Shown one piece after another: positions 35,812-43,845 of a stretch of DNA of 64,000 nucleotides (its first letter is position 1; the number at the start of each line of letters is the position of its first letter). The DNA lies in assembly GCA_021324455.1 (NCBI GenBank), contig JAJPJA010000070.1, positions 62,001 through 126,000 on the forward strand, written 5' to 3'. Origin of the DNA: Pseudomonadota bacterium. Its GTDB lineage: Bacteria; Desulfobacterota; Binatia; Binatales; Binataceae. The notes beneath the pieces were generated by a model. That model made no database searches and was not told the origin of the DNA. It saw only the letters and a program-made list of their open reading frames with translations. Made by a program: the position numbers and the translations under genes.

Positions 35812-37116
35812 ATGACAGTTTGGCGCAGTCTGCCGCGCCGGATCGCGATGCTTGCCGCGCTGGTGTGGATGGAGATCGGCATAGCGCTGCTGTTCATGCT
35901 GGTGCTCGACACGATTTGCCGGCTGGCCGCGCCGCTGACCTATCTGCAACCCGACGGCGGTCACGCGGCGGCGATCGCCGCCTACCCGCAAATTCCGTGG
36001 CTGCGCGATTACTATGCGATCTACGACCGTCTATCGGTAAGGTGGCATCCGTACGTCTATTTTCTGATGAGCCCGATCAAAAGCGCTTACATCAATGTCA
36101 ACGGGGAGGGCATTCGTGCGACCTGGCATGCGGCGCGGGCGGCGAAGCATACCGGGGTCAAACCTTTACGCGTCTTCGTATTCGGCGGCTCGACCATGTT
36201 CGGCGACAACGCGCGCGACGATTACACGATTGCGTCACTTTTGGCCAAAAGTCTGACCGCGCAATCGCGAGTGCCGGCCGAGGTCGTCAATTTCGGCCAG
36301 GAGGGCTATTCCAATACCCAGGAATCGCTGCTTTTGGCCGAGCATCTGCGCCGGGGCGATATTCCCGATCTGGCGATTTTCTACGACGGCATCAACGAAG
36401 TTGCCACCGCGTTCGAGAATCACGCGCCTGGATTGACGTTCGACGAACTGGCGCGCGGCCGTGAGTTCAACCTGCTTAATGTCGATCGCCGGCTGGATCT
36501 ATCGGCGTTCGCCGTTTACAACCTTGCGCGCTACTCTTACGCGGGACTGACCGCCGAATGGCTGGCCGACAAATTTCTGTCCACAGCCGCCTACAATGTC
36601 AGGACGCGGCTGGCAAACGCCCGTTTGAGGGCATCCGGGCTGCCGGCATCCGAAACCGTCAACGCCCAACTGGTTGACGGCGTGATCGATACCTACCTGT
36701 TCAACAAGCGGACGGTCGAGGCGATGGCCCGCGGCCGCAACTTTCGTTGCCTGTTCTTCTGGCAGCCGGTGATTTACGAGAAAAATCGCCTCGCGCCGTT
36801 CGAACAGCGGCTGGTGCAAGAGGGGGAACGCGACTTTCCCGGCTATCGGGAATTCTTTCTTAAGAGCTACGCCCGGATGCGCGAACTCGGCGCCGCGCAA
36901 CAGGTGGTGGACCTCAGCCGCGTTTTTGCCGATACCGACCGCTCCTATTACACCGATGACGCTCACCTGATCGAAGCCGGCAATCAGGTTGTGGCCGAGG
37001 CCATGCTTCCGTTCGTCAAAACGGCGCTTGAGCAGTTGGCCGATGCGCCAGCGCGGTCTGGTTCCGGCAGCAATCCGGCCCTCCATCGCGTACAATCAGC
37101 CAGGGAGGGTACCTGA
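35812..37116 (+). CDS. SGNH/GDSL-type hydrolase with N-terminal membrane anchor
   Basis: The 434-residue protein has a hydrophobic N-terminal helix (IAMLAALVWMEIGIALLFML) that would anchor it in the inner membrane, and then an SGNH-hydrolase domain. The blocks are VFGGSTMFGDN with the Ser nucleophile, NFGQEGYSN, YDGINEVA and, near the end, YYTDDAHLIEAGNQVVAE with the Asp-x-x-His pair (DDAH). Such proteins act as esterases or O-acetylhydrolases on envelope polysaccharides. GGGGAG lies six bases before the second of two close ATGs (35812), so that one is chosen. The stop overlaps the start of a lemA gene in TGATG, so the four genes that follow are probably one operon. Confidence 0.8.
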   Translation: MTVWRSLPRRIAMLAALVWMEIGIALLFMLVLDTICRLAAPLTYLQPDGGHAAAIAAYPQIPWLRDYYAIYDRLSVRWHPYVYFLMSPIKSAYINVNGEGIRATWHAARAAKHTGVKPLRVFVFGGSTMFGDNARDDYTIASLLAKSLTAQSRVPAEVVNFGQEGYSNTQESLLLAEHLRRGDIPDLAIFYDGINEVATAFENHAPGLTFDELARGREFNLLNVDRRLDLSAFAVYNLARYSYAGLTAEWLADKFLSTAAYNVRTRLANARLRASGLPASETVNAQLVDGVIDTYLFNKRTVEAMARGRNFRCLFFWQPVIYEKNRLAPFEQRLVQEGERDFPGYREFFLKSYARMRELGAAQQVVDLSRVFADTDRSYYTDDAHLIEAGNQVVAEAMLPFVKTALEQLADAPARSGSGSNPALHRVQSAREGT

Positions 37117-37718
37117 TGATTGCGACGGGAGTCAGGCGGCTTGCGTACGTTGCGATTTTTGCGGTTGTGCTCGGCAGTCTTTCGGCATGCGACGTCAACA
37201 AGTTTCCGCGGCTGGACGAGCAGGTTAAAGCCTCGTGGAGCGAAGTGCTCAACCAGTACCAGCGCCGCGCCGACCTGATTCCGAACCTGGTCGAAACGGT
37301 CAAAGGCTACGCGCATCAGGAACAGCAGGTGCTGACCCAGGTAACCGAGGCGCGGGCCAGGGCGACCCAGATGCAACTGCCGCCGGACATCCTGTCCAAC
37401 CCGCAGGCGTTTCATCAATTCGAGCAGAACCAGGCGGCGCTGGGGGGCGCGTTGGGGCGCCTGCTGGTGGTGAGCGAACGCTATCCGACGCTCAAGTCGG
37501 ACCAGAACTTCCTCGCGCTGCAATCGCAGCTTGAGGGGACCGAAAACCGCATCGCGGTGGCGCGCCGCGACTACATCATCGCGGTGCGGAACTACAACAC
37601 CGCGCTGCGCACGATTCCCGATCGATGGGTGGCGGCGTTGCTGTACCCCGACCTCAAGGTGCGCGAGACTTTCACCATCCCGCAGGAAGCGCAAAAAGTA
37701 CCGCAGGTCAAATTCTGA
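37116..37718 (+). CDS. LemA-family lipoprotein
   Basis: The 200-residue protein is of the LemA family. The N-terminus has a signal peptide ending in a lipobox-like LSAC (C25), so it is probably lipidated. The helical domain begins with DEQVKASWSEVLNQYQRRADLIPNLVETVKGYA, the family hallmark, and the LPQ-rich and tyrosine-rich helices follow. Function is unknown in general; LemA proteins commonly occur next to TPM-domain proteins, as they do here. The start overlaps the preceding stop, and the stop overlaps the next start by TGATG, so expression is tightly coupled. Confidence 0.92.
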   Translation: MIATGVRRLAYVAIFAVVLGSLSACDVNKFPRLDEQVKASWSEVLNQYQRRADLIPNLVETVKGYAHQEQQVLTQVTEARARATQMQLPPDILSNPQAFHQFEQNQAALGGALGRLLVVSERYPTLKSDQNFLALQSQLEGTENRIAVARRDYIIAVRNYNTALRTIPDRWVAALLYPDLKVRETFTIPQEAQKVPQVKF

Positions 37719-38494
37719 TGCATCCTGTCCGCGACACCGCGCGCCTGTGCGCCTGCGCGGCCTGGCTTGCGGCGCTGCTGGGTATGGCCGCGCCGCTGTT
37801 GGCCGGGCCGAAATTTCCCGCGCTTACCGGCCGCGTCGTCGATGACGCCGGGATTCTCAGTTCCTCGGCGGTGAAACAACTCGACACCATGCTGGCGCGG
37901 CATGAGCAAGCGACCGGCGAACAGGTGGTGGTCGTTACGCTGCCGTCTTTGCAGGGCTATCCGATCGAGGAGTTCGGCTACCAACTGGGGCGCTACTGGG
38001 GAATCGGACAGAAGGGGAGGAACAACGGCGCGCTGCTCATCGTCGCGCCCAACGAGCACAAGGTCAGGATCGAAGTCGGCTACGGTCTGGAAGGCGAACT
38101 CACCGACGCGCAGTCCAGCGTGATCATTCAGCGCGATATCCTGCCGCGGTTTCGCGGCGGCGATTTCAACTCCGGCGTGATTGCGGGCACGCGCGCGATC
38201 CTGAACGTGCTGGGCGGGCATCCGGAAGCGGCCGCGCCGGCTGTTGCCGCCGGCGGCAACAGCTTGGATCTGAGCTGGGTCATCTTCGCGCTGTTCGGCG
38301 TCTGGATCCTCTACGCGCTTGTAATGCGCGCGATGGCCCGCAATCCGCGCATCATCCGGCGCGTGGGCCGCAGCGGATACTATGGGCCGGGCGGCTTTTG
38401 GGGCGGTTTGGGCGGATCGGGCGGCGGATTTGGCGGCGGCTTCTCCGGCGGCGGCGGATCGTTCGGCGGCGGAGGCGCTTCGGGAAGTTGGTAA
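37718..38494 (+). CDS. TPM-domain (YgcG-type) membrane protein
   Basis: The 258-residue protein has a signal peptide (residues 1-30), a TPM domain (residues about 35-160, with VVDDAGILSSS, GEQVVVVTLPSL and NNGALLIVAPNEHKVRIEVGYGLEG), a transmembrane helix at 183-203 and a Gly-rich C-terminal tail ending in GGGGASGSW. The TPM domain is also found in a chloroplast protein (TLP18.3/PSB32) linked to photosystem repair; bacterial YgcG-like proteins are of unknown function. The ATG overlaps the lemA stop. A second TPM-like protein follows, overlapping by a few bases. Confidence 0.9.
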   Translation: MHPVRDTARLCACAAWLAALLGMAAPLLAGPKFPALTGRVVDDAGILSSSAVKQLDTMLARHEQATGEQVVVVTLPSLQGYPIEEFGYQLGRYWGIGQKGRNNGALLIVAPNEHKVRIEVGYGLEGELTDAQSSVIIQRDILPRFRGGDFNSGVIAGTRAILNVLGGHPEAAAPAVAAGGNSLDLSWVIFALFGVWILYALVMRAMARNPRIIRRVGRSGYYGPGGFWGGLGGSGGGFGGGFSGGGGSFGGGGASGSW

Positions 38495-39069
38495 CCGCAC
38501 GGCCGTTCACCGACCACGAGCATCGCCGCATCCACGACGCCATTGCCGGCATCGAGCAGGCCACCGCGGCCGACCTCGATTTGGTGGTCGTGCGCGCCAG
38601 CGACCGTTATTCGCTGTATCCGCTGGTGTGGGCCGCGGCGATGGCGATTGCGGCGGCCGCGATGGTGGTGCTGATTCGTCCGTCGATCCCGGCGCGGATT
38701 GCGATCGCGTTTGAGTTCGTAGTGCTGGTCGCCGCGACGCTCATCCTCGATCTGCCGCCGCTGCGCCTGAGGCTGGTGCCGGAGCGGGTCAAACGCGCCC
38801 ACGCCCGCCAACTGGCGCATCGCGAATTTGCGGCCCAATACGCCCGCGGCGGAACGCCGCGCCGGCGCGTGCTGATTTTCGTCTCGCTGGCCGAGCGCTA
38901 CGTCGAGATCATTGCCGACCACGAAACCTACGCCGCGGCGGATCGCGGGTTGTGGGACAGGACCGTGAACGATTTTCTGTCGGCGACGCGGTCGGGCCGC
39001 GTCGCCGACGGAGTTCTCAACGCGGTGCAGGCGTGCGGCGCGATGCTGCGGACCATCCACCCCGCCTGA
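38488..39069 (+). CDS. Second TPM-domain membrane protein
   Basis: The protein, about 193 residues, resembles the short TPM-type (YgcG-like, DUF) proteins that often follow lemA and a TPM gene. The N-terminal part has FTDHEHRRIHDAIAGIEQATAADLDLVVV, two hydrophobic helices lie in the middle (about residues 48-95), and the C-terminal half reads TPRRRVLIFVSLAERYVEIIADHETYAAA and ends with a helix. The start is uncertain: the best candidate is a TTG at 38488 overlapping the previous gene, because the upstream in-frame residues are Arg-rich and out of family character. It closes the SGNH-lemA-TPM operon. A large beta-helix gene lies convergent. Confidence 0.8.
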   Translation: MVTARPFTDHEHRRIHDAIAGIEQATAADLDLVVVRASDRYSLYPLVWAAAMAIAAAAMVVLIRPSIPARIAIAFEFVVLVAATLILDLPPLRLRLVPERVKRAHARQLAHREFAAQYARGGTPRRRVLIFVSLAERYVEIIADHETYAAADRGLWDRTVNDFLSATRSGRVADGVLNAVQACGAMLRTIHPA

Positions 39070-39082
39070 ACAGGCTATGCGG

Positions 39083-41560
39083 CTACAGGCCCGTGCCGCT
39101 TAGCGCAATCAAGTGCGGACTGCTCGCATCGGGGCTGGCGCGGATCTTAAGCGTGGCCTTGTAGGAACGGCTGGATTTCGGTCTGAACGTCACCGCATAC
39201 GCGCACGTACTGTTCGCGGCCAGAGCGGAGCCGCAGGTCGTGCCCGATGCAATCGCAAACTGGCTTGGATTGGAACCGCCCATAGCGGCACTGAGCGAGA
39301 TCGGTATCGCCTGAGTGTTGCTTACGGTGACGAACTGGGCCGCGCTCGTGGTGCCGGATGGAACTGCGCCGAAGGACAGCGCGGACGGCGCGACGGTTAT
39401 CGCTTGCGGCGCCGGAGTCGGCGTGGGAGTCGGTTTGGTGGTCGGCGCCCAGCTGCTGGTGGAGGCCGGGGTCGGGGTCTGGGTCGGCTCGGGCGTCGGC
39501 GTTATGGTGCTGGTCGGATGGCTATCGGCGCCTTTGAGGGCGAAAATCATGCCGACGCTGGTGAAGCCGTTGGTCCACTGAAAGCCATAATTACCGGGAG
39601 CGGTTGCGACCTGTACCGCCGGAATCAGCTCCGAGATGGTGCCATTGACGACAGTTAACGGAGTCGGCATTCCACCGCCGCTGCCGTAATCGATTGGCTG
39701 CGGCGCGGGCGGAGTAATCAGCGAAACCGATACCGCCCCGACCAAAAGATCGGTCGCATTGGTCGTCGTAATGACCCCGGTGACCAGATTGTCGCGTGAC
39801 TTGGTATCGCGGTCGAGCGGGCTCACATTCGACACGCCGGTATACTCCAGCAGATTGAAGTTGAAGTCCTTGGCGCTGGAGAGCTTCACCGTAACCGTGG
39901 TCGATCCGCCCGGATGATTGGAAGCTATCCACGCGTCCAGCGTCGTGTTGTCGATTCCGGCACGCGCCGGATAAAGCGCCGGATCGACCGGCGACCAGGC
40001 GCCGCCGCTGGTATCGCTGACCGCCGACACGGTGGCGCCGCCGGTATTGATCGCGACCAGCAGGACCAGCGTCGAACCGCTGTTCTGCACCGTTACCGGC
40101 AATGAGGCGGAAGCGCACTGACCGCAGCTTTTGACCGCCTGCTGGATCAACATGATGGGCGCGCGCGTCGGCACCGCGCTCGGCGTCGGCGTCGGCGTCG
40201 CCGACGCGGTGGCAGCCGGCATCGGAGTCGGCGTGGGAGTGGGGCCCGAGCGGCCGGCATAGGCGTAGGCGCCGATGTCGATGGTATTCCAGTTAAGCCC
40301 GCTGAAGTCGCCCGCCGGCATCCCGTACGCGGTCGTTCCCGCGCCGATTACCGGGCTGCCGGAGGCCGGATGCATATCGCTGGGCGGACCCACCAGCATC
40401 GGATTGACGCCGAGCAGATTTCCGGAGCCGGTAATGCTGCCGTTGACGCTGGGATGTCCGGCGCCCAGCGCACTGTCGAAAGTGATGTTATTGTCCCACA
40501 CATCGGCAAAGCTGACGCATTCGCACAGCGCCGTGTTGCTCGAATTGAGGGCGGAATTGGCGATCGCCACGTTGTTGACGAAGATGTTGTGAGTGCCGTT
40601 TTCGTTCTGGATCTCGCCGCGGAGCGTGGCGCCGTTGCTGTTAAAGCTGTTGTTCCAGTAGGCAGTATTGTTGCGCACCAGCGCGTTCTGCGACTGGTAG
40701 ACCTTGATCCCCGCCCCGCCGTTGTCCCACACCAGATTCTCCTCGATAAGCGCTCCTCCCAGGTACACAACGTGGCTTACCTGCGTGCCGTTGGCGTCAT
40801 CGAAGATGATGCCGTTGCCGTCGGTGCCGCCCACCGGGTCGTGATTGCCGTAGACCGTGTTGTAGCCGATATAGTTGTGGTAACCAGGCGCGGTATCCAA
40901 CGCCGCCGGCTCCCAGATCGAGATGGCCGAGGTATTGCCCGAAGTACCCGCCGAGCAGCCGCGCACCACGTTGCCCTCGATTGTGCGGTAATCGCCCGAA
41001 TTCAAATTGATTCCGCCGCCGGGCATATTCTCCACCAGGTTGCCGATTACCCGCGTATGATGGCCGCCCTGGGCGGAGATGCCGAGGTCGGTGCCCCCGG
41101 TTACATGAAGATTGTCGACTTCTATGTAGCTCTGATTGTTGATGTCGACCGAATTCACAGTGGCCGCGTTCGGATGCACCGCGGTCAGAGTAATCCATGC
41201 CGCGGCGGTGCCCGACTTGGGAAACTTAACGCCCTGGCCGTAGTTGCCGTCATTGAGGCAGACCACCGCTCCCGCTCCGACCGCGGAAAGCGTGGAGTTG
41301 ATCGACGCGCCAGGCGAAATCGTAACGCTGCAGACGGCGGCGAGCGCCGAACCGCCCAGGCCCGCCTGCAGGCAGATGGCCCATACCCCGGCCAACAGCA
41401 CAAGCGCGGCGGTTCGGACTCGGGGCGGCGCGGATGACGGCGTATGGCAAGGCCGGCGCCGCAAATCGCGGCTTTGCCCGCAAGCGGAGTGAAATATGGG
41501 AAAAATCACGGAGGTTGAGTCTTTCGGCATCTTTCGGCTTTTTGTCAAGAAACGTGCCAT
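39083..41560 (-). CDS. Large secreted beta-helix protein with Thr-Pro linkers and ASPM-like domain
   Basis: The 825-residue protein has an N-terminal hydrophobic signal (about residues 49-75, ending ALAAV), then a right-handed parallel beta-helix domain (about 76-435) with repeated Asn/Gly/Val-rich turns such as GNLVENMPGGGINLNSGDYR, suggesting polysaccharide binding or cleavage. A TPTP linker (about 440-470) leads to a beta-sandwich domain (about 475-690), and a second Pro/Thr linker leads to a C-terminal ASPM/SPD-2/Hydin-like or choice-of-anchor-D Ig-fold domain (ITVAPSALSFGAVPSG and following). It is a likely cell-surface or secreted protein. The ATG at 41560 leaves a long pre-signal, so a later start is possible. 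No enzyme activity can be named. Confidence 0.85.
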   Translation of the reverse strand: MARFLTKSRKMPKDSTSVIFPIFHSACGQSRDLRRRPCHTPSSAPPRVRTAALVLLAGVWAICLQAGLGGSALAAVCSVTISPGASINSTLSAVGAGAVVCLNDGNYGQGVKFPKSGTAAAWITLTAVHPNAATVNSVDINNQSYIEVDNLHVTGGTDLGISAQGGHHTRVIGNLVENMPGGGINLNSGDYRTIEGNVVRGCSAGTSGNTSAISIWEPAALDTAPGYHNYIGYNTVYGNHDPVGGTDGNGIIFDDANGTQVSHVVYLGGALIEENLVWDNGGAGIKVYQSQNALVRNNTAYWNNSFNSNGATLRGEIQNENGTHNIFVNNVAIANSALNSSNTALCECVSFADVWDNNITFDSALGAGHPSVNGSITGSGNLLGVNPMLVGPPSDMHPASGSPVIGAGTTAYGMPAGDFSGLNWNTIDIGAYAYAGRSGPTPTPTPMPAATASATPTPTPSAVPTRAPIMLIQQAVKSCGQCASASLPVTVQNSGSTLVLLVAINTGGATVSAVSDTSGGAWSPVDPALYPARAGIDNTTLDAWIASNHPGGSTTVTVKLSSAKDFNFNLLEYTGVSNVSPLDRDTKSRDNLVTGVITTTNATDLLVGAVSVSLITPPAPQPIDYGSGGGMPTPLTVVNGTISELIPAVQVATAPGNYGFQWTNGFTSVGMIFALKGADSHPTSTITPTPEPTQTPTPASTSSWAPTTKPTPTPTPAPQAITVAPSALSFGAVPSGTTSAAQFVTVSNTQAIPISLSAAMGGSNPSQFAIASGTTCGSALAANSTCAYAVTFRPKSSRSYKATLKIRASPDASSPHLIALSGTGL

Positions 41561-41722
41561 TCAGTAGCAGCCGCTGTCAATGCCTTCGACGGCGGTCATC
41601 GAACGGCGCATGACTCGGATCGCGGCAGCTCCTTTGGATGCAGCCGCGATTTGAGACAGGCGGGTATCCCGCCCACCCGCGCAGCAACGGATGAAGGAGC
41701 TTTTGAACCGGCAAGGATTGAT

Positions 41723-42502
41723 TCAGCGGCCGGAAAAACGCGCGGTGCGGCGTTCGACAAATGAGCGCACTCCCTCTTTGGCATCTTCCGATCGCTCCAA
41801 ATCGCGATACTGCGCCAGCAGCGCCTTGAGCGCCTCGGCCGCCCCTTCCATCACCGACTTGCGCGCCGAGATGAGGGTGGCGCGCACCGCCAGCGGCGCC
41901 TGCGCCGCGATGGTCTGTGCGAGTTCGACCGCGCGCTCCAGATGCCGCCCCACCGGCGTCACCTCCTGCACCAAACCGATGCGATACGCCTCGCGGGCGT
42001 CGAATTCGTCGCCGGTCAGCAGGTAGCGCATCGCATTGCCCCATCCCATCAGCGCCACCATCCGCACCGTCGCGCCGGCGGCGGGAAACACGCCGCGCTT
42101 GACCTCGATCTGGCCAAACCGCGCATTGTCGGCCGCCACGCAGATATCGCTGGCCAGTGCCAGCTCGATCCCGATGGTCAGGCAGCGGCCGTGAATCGCG
42201 ATCACCACCGGCTTGGTGCGCGCCTGCCCGTAGATTCCCATCGGTTCGATAACGCCGGGCTCGGTGATGAAATGCTCGGGCCTGACCTGGGTCAGGTCGA
42301 TACCGGCGGTGAAATGATCGCCGTGCGCGAACAGCACGGCGCAGCGGTACCGATCGTTGTTTTCGTACTCGGTGTACGCCGCCATCAGCGACCGGAGCAT
42401 CGGGCGGTCAAACGCGTTCATCTTGCGCGTGCGATCGATACCCATCAAAAAAAGATGCCCGCGGGCCTCGGTCGTGATTCGTCCTTCGGTGGTGCTGTCC
42501 AT
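41723..42502 (-). CDS. Enoyl-CoA hydratase/isomerase family (crotonase)
   Basis: The 259-residue crotonase-fold protein has the oxyanion-hole block GDHFTAGIDL, and both catalytic Glu positions of enoyl-CoA hydratase: E113 in GIELALASDI and E133 in FGQIEVKRGVFPAAG. It should therefore hydrate a trans-2-enoyl-CoA or catalyse a related acyl-CoA reaction. AGGAG precedes the ATG by eight bases. The gene is between a beta-helix gene and a beta-propeller gene, all on the minus strand, and just outside the divergent CoA-transferase. The combination suggests acyl-CoA catabolism. Confidence 0.92.
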   Translation of the reverse strand: MDSTTEGRITTEARGHLFLMGIDRTRKMNAFDRPMLRSLMAAYTEYENNDRYRCAVLFAHGDHFTAGIDLTQVRPEHFITEPGVIEPMGIYGQARTKPVVIAIHGRCLTIGIELALASDICVAADNARFGQIEVKRGVFPAAGATVRMVALMGWGNAMRYLLTGDEFDAREAYRIGLVQEVTPVGRHLERAVELAQTIAAQAPLAVRATLISARKSVMEGAAEALKALLAQYRDLERSEDAKEGVRSFVERRTARFSGR

Positions 42503-42531
42503 ACCGGATGCTCCTGGCGCGGCTCAGGATA

Positions 42532-43692
42532 TCACTGCGCCGCTGACGCGGCGATTTCCACGATAAAGCCGTCGGGCAGTTCGCGTTTGCCGTCGAGAAA
42601 ATCGCCGTTGATGTCGCTGACCCACAGCTGGTTGCCGATAAACCGAAGATGCAGCGGATTGATGAAGCCGGCGGCGACCAGCTTGGGAATCCCGCCGCCC
42701 GCCAGGCGCATCACCGTGCCGTCGGCGCGCAGCGGCTGGGTCATCGGCACCGGAGCCTCGAACTCGCCCACATCGGTAAAGAACAACTGGCCGCCGAACC
42801 GGCCAAAACCGGCCGGCGCGAACATCATCCCGCCCGGAGTGCGCAGCCCCCACACCAGCGGCTTGGGCTCGATTGCTCCGCTGGGCGAAACTTTCATGAT
42901 CATGCCGCGGCGTGCGTTGGCGTCGGGCACTCCCTGCGCGTTGGCGGGCGTGACCGCAACCAGCATCCACTGATGGTCGGGGGTGAAGGTCAGTTCCAGC
43001 GGCACGCCGTAGCGGCTGAAATCGGCGAACGGCGCGCATTTGCCGTCCTTGCCCGCCTGATAAATCATGTCGTTCTGCGTGGTCACGGCAAAGATACGCC
43101 CGCCGAACGGGCTTTGCTGCGGCCCGAACCATAGCGCCGACCCCGCTCCGACCATCCCATGCCCGGCGCTGCCGGCGGACGGCAGCGTGCAGAAGGGCTG
43201 CAGCGTATTGGTGTCGGGACTGAGCCGCTGGATCAGATGATTGGCCCACAAGCCCTTTTCACCTTTGGCCGGCTGCGTCAGCAGAAAAAGCTGTCCCCCG
43301 TAGGGGCCGAAGTTCTCGGTCGCCGCGTCCATCCCGACGTCCGGCAGCATGTTTTCGGGCGCGGCCACGACCGACGTCTTTCCCAATTCGTCCACCGCAA
43401 CCAGACGTCCGCCGCCCTTTGCGCTCTCGCCGCCGTCGTCGTTGACCCACACCGCGCCGCCGCGCGGCACCATCTGCAGCGGATCGTACAACTCGCCCGG
43501 CGGCGCCACGATGCGGGCGGTAAAGCCGGGCGCGGTTTTGATGTGCGGCGCCGCCAGCAGACGATCGCTCACGCGCGCCGCCTCGCTGCGATGCTGTCTG
43601 GCGTATGCCGGCGCGAGCGCAACGAGCATCAGCGGCAGGGCGATTGAGGATGCGACTGCTCCGGCGGCTAAAACGATTGCGTATCGGCCCAT
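42532..43692 (-). CDS. Exported beta-propeller protein
   Basis: The 386-residue protein has a signal peptide (IVLAAGAVASSIALPLMLVAL, cleavage near AYA-R) and a mature part made of repeated strands with GG-rich turns (for example VNDDGGESAKGGGRLVAVDE and GQLFFTDVGEFEAP), consistent with a six- or more-bladed beta-propeller similar to SGL/NHL or glucose-sorbosone dehydrogenase-like proteins. It is likely periplasmic. Enzyme activity (for example lactonase or PQQ-free dehydrogenase) cannot be judged. GGAAAAC lies near the ATG. It is co-directional with the crotonase gene, 29 bases upstream of it. Confidence 0.75.
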   Translation of the reverse strand: MGRYAIVLAAGAVASSIALPLMLVALAPAYARQHRSEAARVSDRLLAAPHIKTAPGFTARIVAPPGELYDPLQMVPRGGAVWVNDDGGESAKGGGRLVAVDELGKTSVVAAPENMLPDVGMDAATENFGPYGGQLFLLTQPAKGEKGLWANHLIQRLSPDTNTLQPFCTLPSAGSAGHGMVGAGSALWFGPQQSPFGGRIFAVTTQNDMIYQAGKDGKCAPFADFSRYGVPLELTFTPDHQWMLVAVTPANAQGVPDANARRGMIMKVSPSGAIEPKPLVWGLRTPGGMMFAPAGFGRFGGQLFFTDVGEFEAPVPMTQPLRADGTVMRLAGGGIPKLVAAGFINPLHLRFIGNQLWVSDINGDFLDGKRELPDGFIVEIAASAAQ

Positions 43693-43845
43693 GGTGTTTT
43701 CCGGCGCGAAAGTGGTGTGAGATTTTCACCCGAAGCCGAACCAGGTCAAGGCGATCGCGGGTAAGGTTGCCGAATCGGCGCCGCTGTGCTTCAAAATGCC
43801 TGTCGGCGCCGCGGCGGCGCCCTGTAAGTCCTGCGGGGCATCTGC

